This document shows, in pieces, positions 50,701 through 63,747 of a stretch of DNA of 64,000 nt. Under the pieces are notes generated by a model that was not told the origin of the DNA, ran no database searches, and saw only the letters and a program-made list of their open reading frames with translations. The DNA lies in NCBI RefSeq assembly GCF_022539315.1, contig NC_066313.1, positions 8,373,764 to 8,437,763 of the forward strand. Direction: 5' to 3'. This DNA comes from Serinus canaria (Eukaryota > Chordata > Aves > Passeriformes > Fringillidae). The stretch's first letter is position 1, and every line of letters begins with the position of its first letter. Position numbers and translations under genes: made by a program.

Positions 50701-52883
50701 ATATCATGGAGCTGAGGATTTAATCGATTTTAATCACAAATGTAATGTCCTGTTTGTCTACCAAACAGTTGCATTCTGCAGAAGGCATTGGTTAGGCTTC
50801 ATCAGGAAACTATTTTCGTACATTGGCTGTTTCCTCCTCTATGCTGTTTTTTACCAAGCACGTCATTATCCTTTCCACAACAGAATCTTCTGGAAAGGAG
50901 CAAAAGCTTCAGGGGGGGAAAGGGAGAGCAAGCTTTTGTCATTTTAAATTTCTCACAGATAGCTCAGGGTAGCAAAACAATGAATGTTTCATTATTACCA
51001 CAATAGATTAAAACATCTGCAATAAATAATGCTGATGGCTATTTGTGATGGCATGAAGCATTGTTTTTGTTCTCTTTTATAAAATTACAGCTCATTAACT
51101 GTCATAAAGCAAAGATACCATAAATAAAACAACTAGTAGTGTTTCATTTCCCAGAAATGTGAAAGCCTGCTGTTTGAGAACTTTGAAAAGTTTGTTTTCA
51201 CAGCTGGAACAGTCAAGTTGGAATATATTGGAATATATTGGGGTCGGGCAGTTTTGAGGCAAGAGAAGTTGTGAAAATTTGGACAATATTGTCTGTCCTC
51301 TTCTCAAAGTTAATATTCTTCTTGTCTTCCATCTAATCAAGAAGTGGTTTTTGTTTAGGCCACAGGACACCTGTATTGACCAGCAAGTCTCTGTGTATGT
51401 GTATATATGTACATATATTTAAATAGAGAAGTAATTATAGAAGGGTTGTTACTTCCAAAAAAGCAATCAGAAAATGTAACCTAACTTTCACTGGGCTACA
51501 AACCATGGAATAGTTGTCCAGATTTGCCCACACTGAACCCCATAACTCGTATTTATAGTGTTGTTTTAAGAAAAGGGCTAATCTTAAGTGGTAGTTGTTT
51601 ATAATAATCCAATTGGTCCTTCATCAGAGATCACCTCATCTCACCTGAGATCACAGCAGGTTTATGTGCTCTCAGTTTTCAAGCTGTGAGAATAGACTTG
51701 CAGAGGCTCACTTAGCTCACAGGTGTGCAAGGGTATAACTTTCAGATTTGTTTCCAATTTATTTGCCACAGGCAGGCTTCTACCGGAAAACAAGTCTGTT
51801 TGAAAAGTGGAATGATTGGAAACATGCCTCATTGTCTCAAGTTCTGAATGACAGTTCAAATTTCCAGACCCAGATTCTCTCCTGTTCAGCCTGGGATTTG
51901 TGACAGATATAATCATGTGGTAGTCACTAGGAATTTTTTGTCACTGGCCAGGACATGAGCCACGTTCCTGCTGGAGCTGAGGACTGCACACATGCTGTGT
52001 CTTGTTGTGGGACGCTTCAGCCCACAGCTGTGCTCTGCACAATAGAAAATCCTCCTCTGGATTTAACATTTCTCCACATTAGGGCTAAATTTGTATTTTG
52101 GCTGTGGCAGTCTGTATTTTGAAACACTCTTTGTTCCTGAGGCAATTTAGGATTAGATTAAAAAAACTTGTCTGGTAGTCTGAGCCAAAGCACTCAGTTG
52201 CCTGCACAGGGCAATCCTCCAGCCCAAGGTCCAGAAGAAATTAGGTGAACATCAGGCCTGTGTCAGGGTTTTAATTTTGGGGTTTTGAATGGTAGGGGAA
52301 GGTGGGAGAGAGGAGATTTTTTTTTTTTAGTTTATTTATTTATTCATTTTATGCATTAAAGTATATTCTTCTGCTACCAGAAGCAGTTGCACTGTAGAAT
52401 TCCCTTCCAAAGGAGAGTTTGGAGGCTGGAAACTAGCAAGAGTCCAAACAAGTTCTGAAGACAATATATTTAGGGTTGAACAGAGGAGGAAAGAAACAAA
52501 GCCCTGAGAATATTTAATAAAAAAAAGACCCTGAGTAAGTACCTCTAAAGCTGATCACCATGTATGGGATACTGGTAATTCAAGGGAAGTATCAATCCTG
52601 TATTGAAGTGTGAAAAGTTTTTTGACACCTGTCTGAAAGAGGGTTCTTGACTCTTTGATCTGATTTATTGGTGAATCCTCATTATAATATTAACTGGTCT
52701 TTTTTTGAGACCATGCCAATATAGTAGGGTTTTCTAAATTAATTTGGATTTAGATCCATCTTGCTGCTGAAGTGCTCAGATGGGATTGGGAAGCTATAGG
52801 TATTGTTTTTTCTTGATGAATAATGAGCCCAAAATGCCCTAAAGAATAAGGACATCCATGTGATAGATGCAGGCTGTTTTTAA
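44764..52883. other. Unannotated unique DNA, about 8 kb
   Basis: No recognisable gene or transposon. It contains the longest open frame of the window (46480-46941 minus, 153 codons), which has no signal peptide, no domain I recognise and several Cys/His residues without a regular spacing; I regard it as a chance frame. A 10-bp unit GAATATATTG is duplicated in tandem at 51221-51240, and T12 lies at 52317-52328. Confidence 0.5.
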
Positions 52884-52932
52884 TGGGGATTACCACCATT
52901 ATTGCTTCTGCTAATAATGGTGGTAATCCCCA
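52884..52932. repeat. Perfect 20-bp inverted repeat, 9-nt loop
   Basis: The left arm (52884-52903, beginning TGGGGATTACCACC) and right arm (52913-52932, ending GGTGGTAATCCCCA) are exact reverse complements over 20 bp, separated by GCTTCTGCT. Two further T-A pairs (52880-52881 with 52935-52936) follow after a two-base mismatch. In RNA this is a stable stem-loop close in size to a small pre-miRNA, but real pre-miRNAs usually have imperfect stems with a lower extension. It could also be an inverted duplication produced by replication template switching. No transposon terminal signature or target-site duplication is evident. Confidence 0.93.
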
Positions 52933-53131
52933 GAAATTAGACTTTAGGATGTGTTGCAGGAATATTGACTCCCTTTTCTCTTCCTCTGGGGCACTGCTTT
53001 GGTTTTTGGAAGTGTGGGAAAACTCCTCTTGTGTTCTTTTGAAAGTGAGGTAAAATTCCACGTTCTGGCATCCAAGGCAGAACGGAGCACACAGTATTGG
53101 TGACATTAAGTTTGGTAGGGTTTTCTTCTGA

Positions 53132-53149
53132 TTTTTTTTTTTTTTTTTT
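53132..53149 (+). repeat. Poly(T) tract, 18 T
   Basis: Uninterrupted T18 followed by AAATAAATTAG. No retroposon body recognised. Confidence 0.9.
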
Positions 53150-54333
53150 AAATAAATTAGTATTATGGCCTATCTTTTCTATGCCTTGTGTTTATAGTGC
53201 ATTTCTGGATGAGAAATTCAATGCAGCTTTCAGAAGGAAAATATTATATCATGTTTTGAAGTAGGTGATTTGACTAAATATTTCACCTTTAAATTTTAGG
53301 TAGTAAAGGCTGGAATAACAGATAATGGTCTGTATTTTCAGGAACAGCTATGTTTCCAAAAAATGCAGTCCATTATATGAAGAGATACGTGCAGGGAATC
53401 ACAAATAGGGTTTAATTTTTGGAGGTTTTGTGTGAAGGGATTTTAATCCTCCCTGTTCCTTTGTAATAGTTGACTTTTTTCAGACTTGGTCACAAATTCC
53501 AGCTGTGCTGACCACATCCGCCAACTGTAGAGACACACAAAGAGACAGTAAAAGCACAATATATGGAAAAAAAAATCCAAGTGTTGGAAATATAAGCTGC
53601 TCCAAGTGAATGTTTATGCGTCAGTGGTGTGCAGCACAGCTTTAGACAGCTCTAGTGGCCAGAGCCATGGAAGGAGCCTAATCCCACTGGAACTGGTCTG
53701 AGCAGGGACTCCTCAGCTCCTTCTATATCCCCAGTGATTCAGCTGTTCAGCACCAGCCAAGACATTTCTGCACACAGATCAATAAGATATGGTGCAGTGC
53801 AGATGTTCTTTGCTGTGTGAAACTTGGCAGGACTGTGTAGAGTAGATTTTAGTGGTCTGAAATGTCTGAACAAAAAGATCATCTCTTGCTTCATCAGTAC
53901 CACAGACTTGCTAAGAGTTTCCGATTTTACAGATTATAAATCTGGATCCAGTTTCTTCCATGCTTCAGCACTGGAGCTGTGATCATTACAATTGCTCATT
54001 ATCACTGATGCATATTGCATGAAACTATTCACCAAATTTTAAATCTAGAAGAGTCCTCTGCCTTTCACTCCAGAAAGGCTGTGAAATATGGAAAAAAAGT
54101 TCCTCCAAGTAATTTATCCTTAAATAGCTTGTCACTGCAGAGCAGAATGGGTGAGCCTAAGGAGAATTTTTGTGTGTCTGTCCTGGTGTGATACACAACA
54201 ATCCCAGGGGACCATAACTTAATTTACACCCTGGAATGTGCTAGACAACCTTCCCAAATCTGGGAGATTCTGGCACTGAGCCTTCTACCTGTCTTTCCTC
54301 AACTCTTCTGGAGGGTGGTATTTTTTTTGGTGG

Positions 54334-54335
<2 letters not shown>

Positions 54336-54372
<37 letters not shown>
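54336..54372 (+). repeat. Poly(T) tract, 37 T
   Basis: The longest homopolymer in the window, preceded by an eight-T run and GGTGGGG. A minus-strand retrocopy ending in poly(A) would lie to its right (54373 onward). That sequence (with an 88-codon minus frame) resembles no gene I know and no AATAAA is evident just before the tract on the minus strand, so it is called a simple repeat. The run length may be unreliable in the assembly. Confidence 0.88.
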
Positions 54373-54375
<3 letters not shown>

Positions 54376-56785
54376 CTTCTTCTATCCTAACAACTAGAAA
54401 GGGAATAATTTCCAAGGGAACACTTGTTCTTACCAAGCAGTCTAAGTGACATCTGTGAGCATGACATGCAGACACAGCAGTTCCTGTTTCCTGCAGAATC
54501 TGAGAGCTCACATCTAATTGCAGCCGAGGTTGACTGAGGACATTCAAAAGAGAGTATTTTGCATTGTAAGGCTGTTGGATTTTTCTCTTACTTATGTGGC
54601 ATCTCTCAAGAACATTCTGTGTGACACTTGGAAGCAACCCACAGGGAAATCATACAGAATGCAAGAATGTGTTGTCATATATATAAATGCACATATGTAT
54701 ATAATAAAAGTACAATTCAGCATAGCAAGGATAAGATGCTTAAAGACATGGGGCTGAGAAGATATAAATGACCATTCCTGAAGCTCTAGTTCACACTTTA
54801 ATAATCCTGGTATACCCTTAGATGTGAGGCTGTGCATTTTGGGGTTTCTTGGGTGGGGAGTGTTAAGTGCCTAGTGATGATCAAGTATCTGGAGTAATTT
54901 GCAAATCAGCTCTTTATGATGTGTACAGGATGGTAATGCTTCTGATTGCTATCTACTCAAAAATGCAGAGTAAAGAACAAAGCTATCTAAAATTCCAGGA
55001 GGAAAGAATTTTCTCAGTGGCCTATAGATGGCAGACCAATATAACAGATGAGTGATAGGTTTGAAGCCTGTTTCTCTGAATATTAGGAACATAGTGTACC
55101 TTATTTATGGAGGTTTTCAGAGAGAAAGAAGTTTTATCTGGGTCACTATAAAATGCAACTGCTTTTGCACTAGTTCAGAATATGTTCAAAGTCTTTTGCT
55201 TTGTGCTGTAAACTGTGTTCAAAGTTCAGTCCAAAAGCTCTTAACTAGAATTGTTTCATGTGTTATTGGACTTACCTAAAGATTTTGATAATTGACGCCA
55301 AATCTCAAAAATTAATATGTACAGGAGTAGACTTAGCTTTGCTTGTATGTAGTTCATGTCTTCAAATTATTCCACCTTCTTAAGAATGTTGCAATTATTT
55401 TTGCTGACACCTTGTGCATTTTTGCATAAATCTAGATTAGTTTTTTTCCTGTAGAAGACACCAACAGACAAAAACTTAAAGTTGACTTTTTTTGATCATT
55501 TAATATAGAACAAAAATTCCTTCGGAAGCTTTTGGTCTGGAAGGGAGGAAGAATCATAGACACAGTAAAGCTTTTGTTTCTCTTCCTTTTGAGCACTGAG
55601 CTTTAGTGGATGATTTGATACTCTTCTACATCTTCAGCTCATAAAAGCACTAATTCCAGAAGGGGAAACAAAATAGCAGCAAGCCTTTTCCTTCACTTGG
55701 AGAAAAAGCAGTTATTGGGAGGGTAAAAAATATAAGAAAATGTGGCTTTTACCAGTCTTCTTGTTCAATGAATATCTAACAGAAAAGACATCTTAAACGC
55801 TGTAATCTTTCAAGTTTTTTGTATTTGTTATATAAAACATTATTAAAAAGGAGTTGGAAAAAAAAAAAAGCTGTTGCAGGTCATAGCCTTTCCATATTGT
55901 TTGTAAAATGGCTAATGGTTAGAAAATCAAACTTGCTGTACTTCACTCTTTTTGTCTTCTTTTTTTTATGACTGTAGATTGAAATGGGCATATTTAAAAT
56001 ATTGTGAAGTATGGAAGTGATTACAACCTGCCGCTTAAGGCACGACTCAGGAAATTGAAGAACAGGGGTTTAAAAGTAGTGCCCAAACAATGGGCTTAAC
56101 AGACTTTCTCACAAAACGCTTCGACAAATTTTTCTTAAACGAGAAAATGCTCAGTTTCAACTGAGGGACTGGAAAATATGTTGCTATATTCTTGAACTGT
56201 TTTCTATTATGGAAATCAAACAAGCTTTCATGACGGATTACTCTTCAGGCAAGGAGAAAGGAATGCTTGTGGAGGCCGCACGCAGGTCTGTGGTCTGTGC
56301 TCTGCCCTGCTGCTGTAGCTAAGCCTGTCTGAACTTCCTTCTAATCCACAAGTGTTATTCTGGCTGTTAAAATAGCCAGTGAAGCAAAAACTCCTAAATC
56401 TAATTCATTTGTGCAATATATATATTTAATATACAAAGTGGCAAGAGAATTGTGTGTATGGTCTTTCTGAGCCGCCCTTGTGTTGTGAAACCACAGCAGA
56501 GTGGAATCACAGTCTGCCCTGGCATTCTCTGCATTATCTGTCGTGTATATGTTGGAGAGGGAAAAGAATAAATTCCCCAGTTTATTAACTTCCAATGTGA
56601 TAGGAAAGTGTCTGGTTGCATATCTGTCACAAAGATGAAATTTGGAAGTGGCTGCAAAGTTTGCTGCTTAACTTTGCCATCTAAAAGCCTTGCTATCTCT
56701 GTCAAAAGATGGATTTTGTTTGAGGAAAACTGTTTTGAAGATCTGCCTGTACTGGAAATTCACGCTAGAATGCTGAGGGGGGTAC

Positions 56786-56814
56786 GAGAACAATGATGCT
56801 GCATCATTGTTCTC
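56786..56814. repeat. 29-bp near-perfect palindrome, 14-bp arms
   Basis: GAGAACAATGATGC (56786-56799) and GCATCATTGTTCTC (56801-56814) are exact reverse complements separated by a single T. With a one-base centre this favours a DNA cruciform or a dimeric protein-binding site over an RNA hairpin. Confidence 0.93.
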
Positions 56815-59800
56815 ATATCACGGTGACATGTGCCTGGCTGCTGGCTAGGTTGCTTTTTGTGGGTTTCTTTTCTTTTTTCCTTTTCCCTTTTAAATCTGGA
56901 AATTATATGCAATTGGAAGAAAAGGGGGGGAGATAATCTTGCTTTGAAAATGGCTTCTGTCATGACACTAAGCTTTGCTGTCCTCTGAGGTTTCTCAAAC
57001 ACCAAAGCAGCAAATGAGACTAAGTAATTAAATGCGAAAACTGATGAAATAAGTTCTGAGTCTCTGCTGGCTCATGGGAAGGGGCTTCTGAATCAATGCT
57101 AAGGTGATGAACTGGCATCATTCAAAGTGAACAGCATACTGAAACACTTTGTTTTAATGAGTCTGCAGTCTGTGACTCGCAGCCTCAGAACTGAGAACTC
57201 AGGTGGCTAAAATGGGGCTTGTATTTTCTGAGAGTGTGAGAGGAGACAGAGGTTCTGACCCATTTTCTTTCTTCTTCAGACTGCAGAAGCTCTGCTTTGT
57301 GTGCCGTATGCCAGCACAGAGTATCCTCATAGCAACAACTGTATAGGCAGAGTTGCTTTGAAAGGTAATCCTTACAATGTGCTTGCTGTATAATATGACC
57401 TAGCAGGTTAGAAAAGATTATAGGAACAGCTGTCTGCTTTGTGCCACTCCCACGCATTCCCCGAGCCAAACTTGGGGGACCTGACAAAGCGAGGTACATT
57501 GCAGCCAAGATCTTTTCTTTGTGAGGATCCATGTATGCATAAAGAAGTCAAAATAGATTCAGCAGTAGTGAATCATACTTCTTTATAGTTTACTCTGACT
57601 AGATTACCATTACTCCAATATCCTTGGTTTGCAAGCAAAAATATGTGCTGCTGCCTTTTTCAAGCTACTCTGGGGAGACATTTCCTCAGGCATCTATCCA
57701 GAGAGAAAGAGGAATTGAACCAGCACCAGTGCTGTTATTTCTCTCCAGAAAATTCATTTATTTAAAGTGTGGCGAAAGTGTAAAGCAGTTTCTTTTTCTT
57801 GTGTCTTTGGTTTTATTTCTGTTTCATACGAGTAAGTATGAGCTCTGAGCCTGCAGTTAACTACGTGCACATGGACAGCTGCACCTGCATGGAGCCACGC
57901 TGGCTTCAGTGAGGCACCATGTGGGCACAGCAATCTGCCCACCTGTACATTGTAAATCTCAGAATGAGGAATTTCACTTGTTTATGTAGTGCTCTTGAAG
58001 GAGTAAGGCATTGGGGAGTGCCTGTAGGGTGTCAGCAGGTGCCACGTGTGTTTTCCCATACAATCTTACCAAAGCTCAGCATTCCTGACCTGTAAGCACC
58101 CTCCTTGTGCACATGGTGTGCAAGCTGATGGCCATCCACCAGCGTGCTGCTTGCATTGAGATGAGGTCCAAGCAGGACTTGCTGTGCTTACTCCAGTTTG
58201 TAGCTGGTGTTATGCTGCTAAAAGGCAGATGAATGGAAGGCAATTTCCAAATCTCATTCTGTTTAAAATTAAATACATTGATATCTTTTGGTGTTCTCTT
58301 AGTTTTTTTGTTATTCTTACTGAAGCTCAGATTTTGCCTGGATGTGTGGTTTAGGGGATCAGTTGTTATTTACAGCAGGATAACAACTAAAGGTATTGAG
58401 CCATAAAGGCAAAGAGTCACTGCTAGTGCACCTTGCAAGAGCACCCAAGGAACTGCATCCACCTCTTCTAACTGGGCTGTGCAGACTCACTTGTGTTTTA
58501 TACATTTTATCTAAGAGTCACAAGTCTGGCTTGCTTGGGTCCCACCATCAAAGGAGGCTCTACCCAAACAGCAGCTGTTTCTGCCTTCAGTCAGGCCCCA
58601 CACATGCAGAAGAATAGTCCTGCCTTCTGCCCCACCTCTCTCCTCCCAAGTATTAAACCTGCAGGAAAAAGTTTGCAATATTCCTTATTTTGTACAGCTT
58701 ACCATCATTCTCTCTTCAGGCTACTATCATTCTCTCTTGGTTGCAAGTCAGCTAGCTCTACCTCAAAATATTTTTTTTTCCTATTATAATTTGTTTATTT
58801 TTTATTATAGCAGCATTAAAACAATGATGTGTAAGTGTAACATGGGGTCAAAACAATTCTTGAAAGTTTTTAATGATCTTGAGGTTCACAATGTTTTTAA
58901 GTTTGTCTCAGACTTTTCTAAGATTTGTTTCATTATTTAATCAGGATTGAAAACTGCTCTCTGTTAATAATCAAGGGTATCAAACAGGGCTGTATCAAGT
59001 TTCTGTGTTTTGAGAAGACTGCAAATAATTTTCAGGACGTGGGTAATTAAATGCATAGTCTTTTGTGTCTCTTTCAACTGAAATTTCAGAAGAGTCTGTT
59101 TATTTGAAGATGGGAAGGAGATAAAAGAATCAGTAGTCTATATTACCTAGATTTTTGATTTGCAGAGGAAGACTTCTTGTTATGAAAGAGTTAACAACTG
59201 TGCAGAAGCCTGTGTTTAGACCTTTTTTTGTCAAACAGCCCTGAGATAACTCAAAAACTGGAATGTCCTTGGTGAGACAGAATGAAAACAGCAAGGGTTC
59301 AACACCAGTGTGGTGTCCGTGCAGAATGTGCCTGCCCTTGGCTCTGCTGGGAGCTGGCTGTGCTCCCCACCCCGGCCCAGCAGGAGGATGGACACACTGC
59401 CCACTTCCCTCAGCAGTTATCCTGCTGTGTCATGGATCAGCCAGCTGCAAGCTGTGCTCTGTATTTTGGTCTTCAATAGTCAATTACTGTTACAACCTTT
59501 AGGCACTAAATTCTACTGCATTCTCCTTGCAGGGAAATTTAAAGAAACTCTGACAAGTCTCTGGTGCTGTAATTTTGAAGAACAGGATGTGCATGACTAT
59601 AGTTGAGCAATTCCTTTGATGCTTCCCAATTATCCTGTAATATGCCTGTGATTTAATTTCCATTAAATGTCACTAGCAGATTAATCTCCCTTAAAATGCT
59701 GAACAGGCAAACAAATTACTGCCTTATTATCAAGTAATTTTAGCGTGGGTTGAGCAGAACCTAAAGCAAGTTGATCTTGTTCTAAATCAAGGATACAACC

Positions 59801-59847
59801 TGATAGGCAGGTTTATATGTAAGGGGCTGAGAACTTAAATATTTGTC

Positions 59848-59872
59848 TTTTTTTTTTTTTTTTTTTTTTTTT
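59848..59872 (+). repeat. Poly(T) tract, 25 T
   Basis: Uninterrupted T25. The adjacent right-hand sequence shows no recognisable minus-strand retrocopy. Confidence 0.9.
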
Positions 59873-60652
59873 GCAATTGTGCATTGTTCCTTGTCTGAAT
59901 AAATAACAATCCCCTGTATCTGATTGGAGAATAGAAGATCACACATTGTGTGAAGGATTACCATAATGTATGCAGTAGACATTTCTTTTTTAAACAGGCT
60001 CTTTTGGAGTCCTGTTTGACTTTAAGTTTTTCTCCAAAGCTGATTTGGATAAGCTCAATTACACCCAGATTGGATGGCTGTGGGTTTTTATCATGTGACT
60101 CTGAATGTCTAAGTCCCTCCAGAATATCCTTTTATTATTTTTTTCCATAGGTTATATATTTTACCAGAGATTTATATGCAGTGGTGTTTGGGTTTTTTCA
60201 TTCCTACTGTTTCTTTAAATCAAAATGCTGAAGACTTATTTAGAACAGTGGAATACAGGAGAACATACTAAAATATTGTTTGGATATGTATGTTCCAAAG
60301 TGTGAGTGGGCACTCCAGCAGAACCACTTGTGACATCTTGAAGAAGCAGTACTTTTATGTAACAACTGCCATAAAAGTTATTTTCATGGTGGAATATGCG
60401 CAGTAATTTTGTTGTTCCTGTTTGTCTCTTGCTGGTTTTCATTCAGAGTGCCCTTACAGCTCTCAATTCAATTCTCCTTGAACTTTGTATGTTTTAAGGA
60501 AAATCAAGCAGTTATGATCTTTGCCTAACTAAAATTCCTTCCTGTTTTTGAAACTGTACTTCTATGATTTCAAATGTTGTGTTATAGCCAGATAATATTA
60601 TAAATTATGTAATATTCAACTTTTTACTTGGTGTTATTCTTTTCAAGGACAA

Positions 60653-60689
60653 TGTGCTTATCAAGGGATGTTACTGAATGATAAGCACA
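60653..60689. repeat. 11-bp inverted repeat, 15-nt loop
   Basis: TGTGCTTATCA (60653-60663) pairs perfectly with TGATAAGCACA (60679-60689). GATA-containing arms could be a paired GATA-factor site by motif alone (GATAAG in both orientations). This is a motif match, not evidence of binding. Confidence 0.8.
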
Positions 60690-61214
60690 ATATCAGATTG
60701 TAACGTTTCCTTTGTTTAAAATCAGTGCTCTGGGAAAGAGTAGAAACTGTGATATGAAAAACTGCTGAACTCCATACCCCAGAAGGAACCAAGGCCTCTT
60801 TTATCATAGGGTCAGATCACATTCAGCAGTGGCAGACTTTGATCTTAAACCACTGGAGTCTTGTTCACAGTCACCTTGCTGCACTTCAGTTAATTTTTGT
60901 ACCAGATGGAGGTAGTCTATACACACATAGTAAAAAAGAGGGCAAAATGCTGTCTTGTACTGCCATCAGTCCTCACAGAAAAAACTACAACAGAGAGAGT
61001 GACTGGGATTTGAGAACCTGTCTTGGAAATCATCATCAGTCCATGGTGATGGCTGATGTACAAAATAAAAAAAAAAGGGTTTTAAGAAATGGCTCTGATG
61101 ATCTTCCATGTAGTGCTGGTAATGGAGATTTTTGCATGGCAGGACAGTAAATCATCTCATGTGGAATTGCATGTTACATTACTGCCTTTCCATTCAAATA
61201 TATAATAAGGAAGA

Positions 61215-61231
61215 TTTTTTTTTTTTTTTTT
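61215..61231 (+). repeat. Poly(T) tract, 17 T
   Basis: Uninterrupted T17. No retroposon body recognised. Confidence 0.9.
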
Positions 61232-63162
61232 AATATCACAGAACAGGTTTAATGCATGTGAATTCTTGTTCCTAGCAGGGAAAATTATTTGCAGAACTAC
61301 TGCAGGACATACAGGACACTGCTGCAATTTTATGTTACCATGCTAACTACGACCAGAGACCCAAGGTGCCGGCTCCTCCTCATGCATCACCCTTGCTTTA
61401 ATCCCTAGCTGCAGCCTTGCTTTTGTTTTTGGAGTAGAGTTAGGAGTCTGGAATGTTCTTTGTGTCCCACGTGGTGCAGGTCCTGCAGCTCACAGCAGGA
61501 TGCTGGGCTGCTCCAGGTCCAGGAGGTCATTCCACTCGAGGAAGTGCTGGTGCTTAATGGCCTCCAAGGGCAAGATTCGTCTCTTTCAAAGCTGCTGGAG
61601 AGAAGCTCTCCTGGACATGATTAGGGTTGTTTCTCTCCTGATTACAGAGGCAACCCAGGAGCACCATCTTCACAAGCTTTTGCAAAGAGCTCTGATTCAT
61701 GTGCGCCAAAGGAGAGAAAAGCACCTTTTTTTTCAGCCTGAATCTCAAGTGAATTAGGCTTTTCTCATCACCTACAGTGAGCGAAACAGTTTTTACTGTA
61801 CCTTGCCAGAGCTCTTCAGGGCTTTGTCTTTTAACTGATTGTTTCCTGTGCTTATAGTTGAGAGGTGTTTGATACAAGTCTGTGGATTTAATGGCATTTA
61901 CTGAACAACTCCATGCCTAGTGCCTGGGTTTCTCCTTTATAGGAAATCTTGTTTGTGCCCATTATGACAGTTCATTTCCTCTATGGAAAATAAAGGGACT
62001 CTTAACAACTGTAGAAAACAATAGGTTCTGAAGTGCATTTTATTGATGACTGTGTACTACAACTGAGTCTAGATGAGGGAAGAGTCTAAAGATAAAATTA
62101 TTTTTGTGCTTTCTATTAGAAGCACACTCATGGTATTTGAAGTACCTTGGCTAAGCCTAATAATTTTAAATAAGCATTTTAATATTCCTGTCATGTGTAC
62201 AGTTAGTTGCTCAAATAATCCATTAGCTCTTACAGGGGAAATTTTTAATTTGAAGTTTTTTGCAAGCAATATGTAAGGGCTTCCTCTGTGAAGCTGTGCA
62301 CAATAGGAACTTTTTGTATTAAGTGTGTAGGTTTTGCTGCAAATTGTTTCATCATTTATATGCTTATTTTCATGAAAATCTCTTAAAGGAACTAGGCAGA
62401 AAGCTAAAACAATATTGGACTGTACTTAATGCAGCCAAGCTTTCAAGCTTAAAAAGCAGGCTTATAGCCAAAAAGAGCTTAAGACAGCTTCTGATATCCC
62501 CCTTCAGAGATGATGAGCTATCAGTTCATTAAAATGTCTTGCTTTGCAGGGAAGGGTCAGGAAAGTTTCTTAGCTGCAGGCTGATACCATGTGACATGGA
62601 ATATAGCTGCAGAAAGTGGTTTATAATTTGGCTTAAGAAAGTACAGGTAGCACAGAGCCCAGCTCCTGACTTGACGTGAAAGTATGTTTGAGATCATGCA
62701 CCATGCAAAAAAAAAATTCATTTCGTGCAGCCTGTGCAGGCAGCTGGTCAGAAGAGAAATCCTATTAACCTGTGGGGGAATGTTCTTCATGTTAGAAATG
62801 GCTTATGAGTGGAAAATGGACTTTGGGATTATGACTGAGGCCAAAGTTTAGAAGAGACTCTTGGTACATTCCAAAACAATGAGTTCCCTTTGAGAAACCA
62901 AATAGTACATTGTTTAGAGTGTCTGGCCATTCTAAGCACCAGCTTTAACAGCTTACTTGGCTGTAGTAGCTCTCCAGGAGGAAATATCTGTAAGACGCAA
63001 CTCCCATATGGGAATTCAAGCAATTATCTATGGCTTCAGAGGTGATCATGGCTTTTGAACTTCCCCTGGAGCAGAGGAGCTGCCAAGCTGAGATGTCTTG
63101 CACAGCCTAGAGCTGTACACTACTGAGAGTGCTCGTATCCCACTGACCTATGCTTGGTTTGA

Positions 63163-63177
63163 TTTTTTTTTTTTTTT
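63163..63177 (+). repeat. Poly(T) tract, 15 T
   Basis: T15 continuing into CCTTTTTTTTCCCCTTCC, so about 35 bp are homopyrimidine. No AG-bounded exon is recognised after it. Confidence 0.88.
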
Positions 63178-63747
63178 CCTTTTTTTTCCCCTTCCTTGAG
63201 TCCTGGTACACATTTGCTTGTGTAGTTTCTTATGTGTAGAAAAGTAGCAAAAATTAGTGATCACAGCAAGAAGCTTTGCCTTGCCTTTCTTGTGTTTTTT
63301 CTGTTCTACCTTTCATGCTCTCCTCAGATTTTATGGACACCAGTAATGAAACACCTAGAGATTGAATATTCTTGCACCTTGCCAAATGTAGAATTTCTCC
63401 ATCCTTATCTCTGCTGATCATAATTCTGTCTGCGATGACGGAGATTTTAAACCTGAGAAAATTATACTGGTTAGGAGCATTTGTATTGGTTTTATTTTGC
63501 TGTATAGGAAATTGGAACACGATAGAATTTGTATAAAATAATTTTTTACATCTGTAGAAATGTTACTCCACGATAAAGGCTGTGCTAAAACCTAGTCAAT
63601 ATGTACCTCTCTGTGGATGTGTGCTAAGGACACAAAAACTCTTCTAAAAAGACAAGTTTTTATTACTCAATTGTTATCAGATATAAATTTTGAAGGTGAA
63701 ACTATATTTTGACTGAAAATGTCTTTGTTATAAGACTTCCCTGCTGA

